From Burkholderiales bacterium (GTDB lineage Bacteria > Pseudomonadota > Gammaproteobacteria > Burkholderiales > Burkholderiaceae_D), in assembly GCA_005800405.1 (NCBI GenBank), contig SYFN01000280.1, forward strand, positions 1 through 13,005: a stretch of DNA of 13,005 nt, read 5' to 3'. How positions within the stretch are numbered: position 1 is the stretch's first letter; each line of letters opens with the position of its first letter. Positions 7,271 to 13,005 of the stretch are shown piece by piece. The position numbers were made by a program, and so were the translations under genes. The notes under the pieces were generated by a model. That model had not been told where the DNA came from, ran no database searches, and was given only the letters and a program-made list of their open reading frames with translations.

Positions 7271-10200
7271 TCAGGATGCTGGGGGCAACAAGCAAACATC
7301 GTTGCCATCGACAGGTACTTTCTCGGAGAAGAGTTTTTTGATGGGCACCCAGATAATGGATGTCGCCATTCGAACCACGGTTTCCACCACATCCCCAGGA
7401 CGAACCCCGACCTGAAATTTGCTGAAATTTCCACTGACTTCGATGGGCGTAGCCAGACTCAGAAACTGTACCGTCTTCGCCTGAGGTTGCAATCGAATGT
7501 TCAATGTCTCATTAGCGAAATCAACCGAGGAATTCCCCGTAACTCGCATCTGACTGGTATCAATCACCAACGTACGCTGCACCAGTTTGCCATGGTCAAG
7601 ACCGAAGCGTCCCACCGCGCAATTGACTCTGGATTCATTGTTCGGATTGATCGTTGGCAGCAGAGCGGTCAGGACATTGACCGCCCACATATCGAATACG
7701 CCGGAACGCAGATTCTTGGGCCACACCGCAAAGTCGATCTGCCCGCTGCCATGACGCAGAATCTGCGACAAGCGAGGCGCGCGCGAGCTGACATTGGCGT
7801 GCAGCGTGAAGCGACCGTCGATATCAGTCTCAGGCTTGATGCGACGGCCCAGAACACCATAATCAAAATTATCGACATCGATTTTCAGATGAGCCATGAC
7901 ATCGCGATCCGTGGGTTCATAGGCAAGTGACCAAACGGCTGAGCCCCCAGGCATCTCGACCTTGATTGGACCAATGTCGGCACGACCATCACGCAGCCGG
8001 ACCACGATATCGCCGTTGCCGAGTACATCCCTGCCAGACATGACGCGCTCGACTCGGACTGCGAGTGATGCATCGATTTTTTTCAGCGTCGCCTGACTGA
8101 GCAAGCCCTGAATCTGATCGCTCTTTTCGGTGGCAGTCTTGCGCAAGGCTTCCTGGTCCGTTGCGCGGTCGGCAGGCGCTGCGCCTGTCGGCTGTGCCTC
8201 GGTCGCAGACCAGCCATTGAGACGGAAATCGTCCAGCTGAATCAGTGGCGCATTGAGCGCAATCGTCAATCGGGGACGTCCTGTCGAAGTGACCAAACTT
8301 CCCCGTCCACTGAGGGTGCTGCTGGCCACTTTGAGTTGCATATCCTCAACCTCATAACCACGTGTCGACATCCGAAAGCGACCGGCCACGGACCATGGAC
8401 CCCAAGGAGGTAAAGAAACCTGCAACAGTTGGTCAAGCTGATGGAGTCGCTCACCCTGCACTTTCATGCCGAGCTCTATATCGCGCGCCTCAATATCGCG
8501 ATCCATCGTACCGCTGAGACTCAATCGCGTACCGACCGCCGACATCAACAGCTCAAAGGGGACCCGACGTGATGCATCGATCAGATCTTTGACTGGCGCG
8601 CTGTACAAGGCCAACTCGAGCGGCAGATCATCCAGAGCGGCACCGATCTCGACCCGCAGCCGCTCTCCGGGCATCGCAGTCAGAATGCCCTGCCGGATCA
8701 TCACAGTGGCCTTGGTGCCACTATTTGCATCGCGCATGGCCAGCCGGCCACCCCTGATTTCACCCACGAGTTTCGCGTTCGCCAGAAGGCTGGAGAGTTG
8801 TGCCGAATGACTATCCAGATACACATTCAATCGATCAAAACCTGCGTCCAGATCGCGGACCAACTTCAACTGACGCAGCACCTTGCCGACATCGACATCA
8901 GCAGCACCCAGCCACAGCTGCACTCGCGGTTCCTCACGCAAATCGAGCATCAGCGCACCGTCAAATCGTGCGCCGGCGATCTCCGCAAAAAACGGCGAGC
9001 TCTGCATATAGCCTTGACGCAAATGCACATCAAAGCCCAGCTCGCCCATCGGCAAGCGCGCGCCCTGGATCCCATGCACTCTCAGACGCAAATCAGCATC
9101 ATCGAATGCGAGCCGCCTGGGCAGAAGTGGAATGTCGAGCGTCGCGGATGACTTCGGCGGGGCATTCGCCTTGCCTGTCGAACTCCCCAAGACAATCGAT
9201 TCAAGCTCGGCCACATGCACACTGGTCGCTTCGACACGACCCGACAGCAGCGGTCTGCCGTGTTGGCGACTGCGCGACAGTTCGACATACACACCGCTTT
9301 GGCCAAGCTGAAATACCAGGTTGCTCAGCTTCCACTGGTCATCGGCCATGTTCAACTGGCCTGCGAGTGCAACCGGCGCACGCGCCTCCGGCGACAAGCC
9401 CAGCCAAGCCGCGACATCACCAGCGTGAGATGCACCCAGACTGAATTGCAGCTGTGCCGTATCGTGACTGGCGTCCAGCACGCCAGCAATGCGTGCCGAT
9501 ATGCGTCCGGACTGGACAATAAACTCAATCGGGGAACTGCCTGATTTGACGATGCTGACGAGATCATTACCGACGAGCTTCGCCTCGAGTGGCTTGCCCA
9601 ACAACTTTCCCTTGAAGCTGCCGCGCAGTGTGCTTTCGGCAGGCAGCTCAACCCGCATGTTGTCGACGGAAAAATTGACGGGCTTGCCACCGCTGACATT
9701 TCCGTAGCTTAGGCTACTGTGATTGATCTCAAAGCGTGACGCCAGTTTTTTCATCAATACCTGGCCGTTGTTTCCTTCGGAGGACAAGCTGATTATCAAT
9801 TGCCCCAGTCGTCCATCAATCCCCGGCAGCCCCGTGAGCAGCTGTGCCAGGCTGCCAACCCTGGCGTTTTTGGCGCCGAGACTGATACCAAAGGTGGGCA
9901 CGGCGTGGGCCGCATCGACGTTGAGCTCGCCCTTCAACGGTAAGGACGCGATGGTCGCTTCAACCGGCATGCTGAGGCTACCCGAATCGAGCTGGAGCCT
10001 GAGCGATGCGTTGCGTATATCACCGGGCAGGCTTAGCCACTTATCGACGGTGAGATTGAGATCGGCATCGTATTGATTGAGCTGCTGCAGATCGAGGCGA
10101 GCTTTGGCCAGACTCAGATACAGCGCGCGAAAGTCCGTCGGCGGTTTCTCCCCAGTGTCCTGCCCGAGAAACGGCCGTAGATCAAGCACCGGCAGTGTCA

Positions 10201-11215
10201 GGTCTCCGGACAAGCGGGTGCGCTCTTGACGCGTATCGATGGACAACTCGCCCGTCATTACCGACTTTCCCAACGCACCCGAGAGCTGACGGATGTCCAC
10301 CTGGCCCGGTCTCACTTGCAAGGCACCCGCAATGCCGGCATTGCCTGCATTGGGCAAATCCACACCGATAATGCGTCCGAACTTGCCAAGATCTGGCGTG
10401 CCCAGACCGAACCGGAGCTGCGTGTCAGCCTGGGACAATGTACCGCTCGCCGTCATCAGACCGCCCGCGAAATCAAGCCGCAGAGACACGGGCCAGGCAG
10501 ATTTACCTCGGACCAAGTCACTCAGCCGCCCGCCGTCTATCTTGATTGCATACGGCATGGTTTTGTCGACACTTCCCTCGGCAGTGGCGCGCAAAGGCCC
10601 GTCAACAGGCACGCTGGCCTCGAATTTACGCAATTCAAAAAAAACCGGCTGGTCATTCACACCGCGAAATTGCACTTTCAGGTCACGCAACTCGATCTTG
10701 CGGATATCGACACCGGATAGTTGCTCGGGCAGGTCATCCGTATCGGATGGGTTGGAGGACGAGCTGGCGGGGCTCTCGGCAAAATTTGGAAAAGTCCAGT
10801 TGTTGGTACCATCGGCCCGCTGCTTCAGGTAGATGCTCACACCACTGGCAGATAAGGTATCTGCCTTGAACTGGCCGTGGACCAATGGCCAGAGGTCAAG
10901 GCGAACCTGCAGCTCACCGACACGAACAAAATCGGACGCACCAAAACTGTCAGGTTGAGCGATACGGACATCGCGAGCACGAAGCGCCGGTGTCAGGCTG
11001 ATTTGCAGATCCAGAGTACCGTCAAGATTTACCTGGCGACCCAGTTGTTCCGAGAGCATGGTCTGCAAAGGTTTGCGGTATGGGCCAGCATCGATCGCAA
11101 TACCCGCTACCGCCACATAGAAGATGAGGCTGGCCAGCAGAACGACGACGGCGAGCAAAGCCAACAGAACTTTACCCAGCAGACGGGGGATGGGAGCTAA
11201 TCTGATCGGGACCAT
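7271..11215 (-). CDS. Large AsmA-family protein (inner-membrane-anchored, periplasmic)
   Basis: The product is 1314 residues from the ATG at 11215. Residues about 12-40 form a single N-terminal membrane anchor, followed by the AsmA-type segment GPYRKPLQTMLSEQLGR and LDLQISLTPALRARDVRI. The rest is a long repetitive beta-strand array (alternating hydrophobic residues, many LSG, GEL and LDL turns) with a Ser/Asp-rich linker at about 147-162. The C-terminus carries the AsmA C-terminal signature (RLQPQAK, TPIEVSGNFSKFQVGV, then KLFSEKVPVDGNDVC). AsmA-clan proteins (AsmA, YhdP, TamB) span the periplasm and are implicated in phospholipid transport and outer-membrane homeostasis. This one is about twice the length of E. 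coli AsmA and close to YhdP/TamB in size, but its N-terminus is AsmA-like. The frame extends to a GTG at 11278, but 11215 starts just before the anchor and downstream of the likely promoter. No clear ribosome-binding site is visible. Confidence 0.88.
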   Translation of the reverse strand: MVPIRLAPIPRLLGKVLLALLAVVVLLASLIFYVAVAGIAIDAGPYRKPLQTMLSEQLGRQVNLDGTLDLQISLTPALRARDVRIAQPDSFGASDFVRVGELQVRLDLWPLVHGQFKADTLSASGVSIYLKQRADGTNNWTFPNFAESPASSSSNPSDTDDLPEQLSGVDIRKIELRDLKVQFRGVNDQPVFFELRKFEASVPVDGPLRATAEGSVDKTMPYAIKIDGGRLSDLVRGKSAWPVSLRLDFAGGLMTASGTLSQADTQLRFGLGTPDLGKFGRIIGVDLPNAGNAGIAGALQVRPGQVDIRQLSGALGKSVMTGELSIDTRQERTRLSGDLTLPVLDLRPFLGQDTGEKPPTDFRALYLSLAKARLDLQQLNQYDADLNLTVDKWLSLPGDIRNASLRLQLDSGSLSMPVEATIASLPLKGELNVDAAHAVPTFGISLGAKNARVGSLAQLLTGLPGIDGRLGQLIISLSSEGNNGQVLMKKLASRFEINHSSLSYGNVSGGKPVNFSVDNMRVELPAESTLRGSFKGKLLGKPLEAKLVGNDLVSIVKSGSSPIEFIVQSGRISARIAGVLDASHDTAQLQFSLGASHAGDVAAWLGLSPEARAPVALAGQLNMADDQWKLSNLVFQLGQSGVYVELSRSRQHGRPLLSGRVEATSVHVAELESIVLGSSTGKANAPPKSSATLDIPLLPRRLAFDDADLRLRVHGIQGARLPMGELGFDVHLRQGYMQSSPFFAEIAGARFDGALMLDLREEPRVQLWLGAADVDVGKVLRQLKLVRDLDAGFDRLNVYLDSHSAQLSSLLANAKLVGEIRGGRLAMRDANSGTKATVMIRQGILTAMPGERLRVEIGAALDDLPLELALYSAPVKDLIDASRRVPFELLMSAVGTRLSLSGTMDRDIEARDIELGMKVQGERLHQLDQLLQVSLPPWGPWSVAGRFRMSTRGYEVEDMQLKVASSTLSGRGSLVTSTGRPRLTIALNAPLIQLDDFRLNGWSATEAQPTGAAPADRATDQEALRKTATEKSDQIQGLLSQATLKKIDASLAVRVERVMSGRDVLGNGDIVVRLRDGRADIGPIKVEMPGGSAVWSLAYEPTDRDVMAHLKIDVDNFDYGVLGRRIKPETDIDGRFTLHANVSSRAPRLSQILRHGSGQIDFAVWPKNLRSGVFDMWAVNVLTALLPTINPNNESRVNCAVGRFGLDHGKLVQRTLVIDTSQMRVTGNSSVDFANETLNIRLQPQAKTVQFLSLATPIEVSGNFSKFQVGVRPGDVVETVVRMATSIIWVPIKKLFSEKVPVDGNDVCLLPPAS

Positions 11216-11261
11216 GAAGGCAAAGGCAAGGCATGCCTCATCAACAGGATATTCAGCCCAG

Positions 11262-11291
11262 AGGATAACCGACAGCACACTCGGGTATCAA
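11262..11291 (-). promoter_or_regulatory. Candidate promoter of the AsmA-family gene
   Basis: On the minus strand, TTGATA (11291-11286) and TATCCT (11267-11262) are 18 bp apart, matching five and four of six consensus positions. Transcription would start near 11255, which would exclude the upstream GTG start at 11278. The boxes are moderate and could be coincidental. Confidence 0.35.
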
Positions 11292-11344
11292 AATTATGTC
11301 GTATGATCCAGCATCGGTACCCTCAGAACAAGCCCAAGGATCCT

Positions 11345-11737
11345 ATGCCAAGAATCGATACTTCCTCGGATATATTTCAAAACCGGGATCGCAGCCTGAC
11401 CACGTACAAAAAAGACCTGGATCACGCGGTGGCCTACAAGGATTTACCGCGCCCCGATGAGAAACAGCGCGTACGAGCGCTTCAGCAGGACTCAACCCAG
11501 ATAAAAAATCAAAACACCAGCATGGCGGTGCCCGAGCGTGAATTCCTGAGAACCGAGCAGTTTAATGACGATGTATCGAAAACCGAGTTCTTGAAAGCGG
11601 AACAAAATAAGTTGACCGAACGGCAACGCACCGAATCACTTTATACACCCCTCTACGAACCCCGCAAAGCGCCACCCGATCGCCCCGTCGATGCAAGTTC
11701 ATTCGTAACCGGTGGTACCGTCGACCTACGCGCATAA
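11345..11737 (+). CDS. Unrecognised hydrophilic 130-residue protein
   Basis: I do not recognise this protein. It is 130 residues from the ATG at 11345, which has AAGGA (11336-11340) four bases upstream; the frame also has an ATG at 11303 without such a site. It has no signal peptide, no membrane segment and no cysteine, and is very rich in Lys, Arg, Asp, Glu and Gln. Short near-repeats are visible: EFLRTEQ (66-72) and EFLKAEQ (81-87), 15 residues apart, and YKKDL (21-25) and YKDL (31-34). The C-terminal part is Pro-rich. This suggests a largely helical or disordered cytoplasmic protein. It diverges from the AsmA gene and converges on the FKBP gene. Its function is unknown, and its reality rests on the start signal, the repeats and a coding-like composition. 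Confidence 0.65.
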   Translation: MPRIDTSSDIFQNRDRSLTTYKKDLDHAVAYKDLPRPDEKQRVRALQQDSTQIKNQNTSMAVPEREFLRTEQFNDDVSKTEFLKAEQNKLTERQRTESLYTPLYEPRKAPPDRPVDASSFVTGGTVDLRA

Positions 11738-11812
11738 AACCCCACCCCAATGCCGCTATGCGTTCGGTCGCGGACCATCGTCATCGCGGCGTCGATGCTC
11801 ACACCACACGAG

Positions 11813-11857
11813 GGCCGAACCCACATGCCACGGAGTCCCATCGTCCCGGGTTCGGCC
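11813..11857. repeat. Perfect 10-bp inverted repeat between convergent genes
   Basis: GGCCGAACCC (11813-11822) and GGGTTCGGCC (11848-11857) are exact reverse complements around a 25-base spacer. They lie in the 178-bp gap where the 130-residue protein gene and the FKBP gene converge. The location suits a bidirectional transcript-end structure, but no T-run follows on either strand, so a Rho-independent terminator is not supported. Confidence 0.45.
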
Positions 11858-11915
11858 TATCGCAATCTGGTCACGCGCACTATCGAGCGGTAATGCCCGC
11901 TTGAATAGCTTGCAC

Positions 11916-12329
11916 CTATTTCTTGATGCTCACCAGTTCAATCTCGAAGGTCAGTACCGCGCCACTAGGAATCACGCCAGGATATCCGCGATCACCATAG
12001 GCAGTCGCGGGCGGGCAAGTCAGTTTGGCTTTGCCCCCTACGCGGATTTTTTGCACACCCTGAGTCCAACATGGCACAACACGTGTCAACGGAAATGCAG
12101 ATGGCTCTCCGCGCTTGTAGCTACTGTCGAATTCCTTGCCATCAGCCAGCGTACCCCGGTAATGAGCCACCACAATGTCATTGACCGTCGGGGTCGGACC
12201 CGTACCCTCTTTCAGGTGCTCAATGACGACACCGGACGGCAGCGTTTCGGTTTTCGGTGTTTCAGCGACAGCGACAGTGGTAAAGCCAGCAGCAGCAACG
12301 AGCGTGCAGAGCAAACGGGTGTGATTCAT
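11916..12329 (-). CDS. Periplasmic FKBP-type peptidyl-prolyl cis-trans isomerase
   Basis: A 137-residue protein from the ATG at 12329. It has a signal peptide of about 22 residues (cleavage near VAVA) and then one FKBP domain (about 27-136). Active-site positions of the FKBP fold are retained: Y57, F67-D68 (GKEFDSS), V84-V85 with W88 (TRVVPCWTQG), Y111 (ATAYGDRG) and F128 (LTFEIEL). It should catalyse prolyl isomerisation during folding of exported proteins. It lacks the N-terminal dimerisation domain of FkpA/Mip, so it is a minimal form. Two cysteines remain after cleavage (C87, C105), common in this subfamily. The frame extends upstream to 12443, but the chosen start gives a proper signal peptide and has AGGA about seven bases before it. 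The small membrane-protein gene lies 61 bp upstream on the same strand. Confidence 0.92.
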   Translation of the reverse strand: MNHTRLLCTLVAAAGFTTVAVAETPKTETLPSGVVIEHLKEGTGPTPTVNDIVVAHYRGTLADGKEFDSSYKRGEPSAFPLTRVVPCWTQGVQKIRVGGKAKLTCPPATAYGDRGYPGVIPSGAVLTFEIELVSIKK

Positions 12330-12390
12330 GAAGATCCTAAAAAAAGTGACAGGCGAGACGCTACAGCTGATTGAATCGCCAGGCTGCTGT

Positions 12391-12501
12391 TTACTCGTCC
12401 TCGCCATCCTGAAAGAAGGTCGTGAACAAATACAGCGCGCCAATCAATAGTGCCGTAACGACTGAAATGATAATGGGTATGGCGTAATCGTTATCCAACA
12501 T
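12391..12501 (-). CDS. Small single-span membrane protein, 36 residues (putative)
   Basis: From the ATG at 12501 the product is 36 residues: a short polar start (MLDNDYA), one hydrophobic span of about 20 residues (PIIISVVTALLIGALYLFTTFF) and an acidic tail QDGEDE. This is the layout of bacterial membrane miniproteins that bind larger complexes. The frame extends to an ATG at 12600, but the extra 33 residues look non-coding. There is no strong ribosome-binding site, only a weak AGG close to the ATG. It lies upstream of the FKBP gene on the same strand, so the two may be cotranscribed. I do not recognise a family, and its reality is uncertain. Confidence 0.5.
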   Translation of the reverse strand: MLDNDYAIPIIISVVTALLIGALYLFTTFFQDGEDE

Positions 12502-12637
12502 GGCCTGATCGGTTCGCAAAAATGAACGGTCATTGTAAAGCTGGCAGCAGAAGGTGACCCCACCGCGGTCGGGCGACAGTCTTCCCGCCGCCGCCCACAT
12601 TATCCACGTTTGCCATGGTCTTGCGTCAGCGCCTGAG

Positions 12638-12741
12638 AACCTCTCTCGTCAGACCGATGGCATGGGCGCGGCACCGCACACCGCACGCTGGTAGGGCAGG
12701 GTACTGCGACCGCCGCAAGCGGCCTGACGAGAGGGGTTTTT
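12638..12741 (+). ncRNA. Candidate structured RNA with long closing stem and U-tract
   Basis: AACCTCTCTCGTCAGACC (12638-12655) pairs with GGCCTGACGAGAGGGGTT (12721-12738) at 17 of 18 positions, counting one G-U wobble. The closing stem is followed by TTTTT (12737-12741) and then AATTTT. The 65-base interior holds small stems: GCAG-GGTA-CTGC (12696-12707), GCGG-CA-CCGC (12668-12677), and GCCGC-AA-GCGGC (12712-12723), which competes with the foot of the closing stem. A 3' stem running straight into a U-tract suggests a plus-strand small RNA or a leader ending in an intrinsic terminator. No good plus-strand promoter was found. On the minus strand, TTGCCC and TATAAC 18 bp apart just beyond 12741 could instead make this the 5' leader of the small membrane-protein gene. 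It matches no RNA family I know (not SRP, 6S, tmRNA or RNase P). Confidence 0.4.
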
Positions 12742-12872
12742 AATTTTCATAGTTATAACTAGCAGTCAGGTCGAAGGGCAACGGGTTCGCTTTCCCATTG
12801 GGCACCGGATACCCACACCTGATGTCGTCCCGCGTGGTTAGCCGCGCACAAGCCTCTGCCGGAAGAAGCTAA
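12742..12872. other. Intergenic DNA left of the insertion sequence
   Basis: No gene is visible here. The stretch holds the AT-rich patch that might serve a minus-strand promoter (TATAAC, with TTGCCC 18 bp upstream). It also has a weak TCAGGT/ACCTGA dyad and ends in CTAA (12869-12872), which abuts the IS left end. Confidence 0.4.
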
Positions 12873-13005
12873 GGAAGCGCTGATTTATTCCCCGAAGGCC
12901 TTCCCGTAACGCAGTTGTTCTTTTAGAATTACGTCTACGCCCCCTGCTAGCGAGACTGCTCATGCAAACTAGTTTCTCCGAACTAGAATACGCCGCGAAG
13001 AAGAA
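12873..13005 (+). mobile_element. IS5-family insertion sequence, left end (truncated by window edge)
   Basis: The element begins with the terminal sequence GGAAGCGCTGATTTATTC (12873-12890), typical of IS5-group ends. Immediately outside is CTAA (12869-12872), matching the YTAR four-base target duplication this group makes. About 70 bases inside, a transposase reading frame opens on the plus strand. The right end, the second inverted repeat and the second CTAA lie outside the window, so completeness cannot be judged. Confidence 0.75.
12962..13005 (+). CDS. IS5-family transposase, N-terminal fragment (cut by window edge)
   Basis: Only 14 complete codons are present: MQTSFSELEYAAKK, running into the edge. 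This N-terminus (M-x-T-F/S-x-E-x-EY-x-x-K-K) is characteristic of IS5-group DDE transposases. The start lies 72 bp inside the left inverted repeat, the normal spacing. The DDE catalytic domain is not in the window. Confidence 0.7.
   Translation, partial: MQTSFSELEYAAKK

Noticed and set aside
11216..11278. GTG at 11278 as the start of the AsmA-family protein.
   Set aside because: It would add 21 residues ahead of the membrane anchor that fit no AsmA N-terminus, and it lies upstream of the predicted transcription start.
11303..11344. Upstream ATG at 11303 as the start of the 130-residue protein.
   Set aside because: It lacks a ribosome-binding site, while the ATG at 11345 has AAGGA at a usable distance.
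12530..12616. A 28-codon minus-strand frame starting at ATG 12616 upstream of the membrane miniprotein.
   Set aside because: It has no ribosome-binding site and a low-complexity Gly run, and too little length to support coding.
12638..12741. Identification of the structured element as SRP RNA, 6S RNA or tmRNA.
   Set aside because: The SRP GGAAGGAAGCAGC loop is absent, the 6S length and bubble are absent, and there is no tmRNA acceptor or tag sequence. Short resemblances such as GCAAGCGG come from a simple hairpin loop.
1..13005. CRISPR array, toxin-antitoxin, prophage or defence island.
   Set aside because: No regularly spaced repeats and no recognisable protein families of those systems were found on either strand.

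Overview
The window looks like a stretch of a Gram-negative proteobacterial chromosome, most likely a betaproteobacterium (Burkholderiales or a relative). This is inferred from the moderately high GC content, an outer-membrane barrel protein ending in Phe, the DUF1800/DUF1501 gene pair, a periplasmic FKBP isomerase, the style of the LysR regulator, and an IS5-family element. The genus cannot be fixed from the sequence alone.

Layout. Positions 1-176 (minus) hold the N-terminus of an acyl-CoA dehydrogenase family gene that runs off the left edge. Its leader contains a nested hairpin. A 484-bp gap with several palindromes follows, then a LysR regulator (661-1566, minus) with a recognisable promoter. 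Next is a translationally coupled pair on the minus strand, DUF1800 (2914-4731) and Tat-exported DUF1501 (1709-2917). Diverging from it across an AT-rich 254-bp promoter region are a predicted outer-membrane beta-barrel protein (4986-5822) and a di-heme cytochrome c peroxidase family protein (5947-7017) on the plus strand. The convergent neighbour is a very large AsmA-family inner-membrane-anchored protein (7271-11215, minus). Diverging from that is an unrecognised 130-residue hydrophilic protein (11345-11737). It converges on a periplasmic FKBP-type prolyl isomerase (11916-12329, minus), which lies downstream of a tiny single-span membrane protein (12391-12501, minus). Positions 12638-12741 form a long inverted repeat with a U-tract, probably a structured RNA. 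The right edge cuts into an IS5-family insertion sequence whose left end (12873) abuts a CTAA tetranucleotide.

How the genes may work together. Almost every product in the middle of the window is predicted to act in the envelope: DUF1800, DUF1501, the barrel protein, the di-heme cytochrome, the AsmA protein and the FKBP. The DUF1800-DUF1501 pair is the only clear operon. The divergent barrel and cytochrome genes may or may not be functionally linked to it.

No complete defence system, CRISPR array, phage or integrative element is visible. The points most worth following are the 12638-12741 RNA element, the apparent loss of two catalytic-site residues in the cytochrome c peroxidase homologue, and the two unrecognised small proteins.
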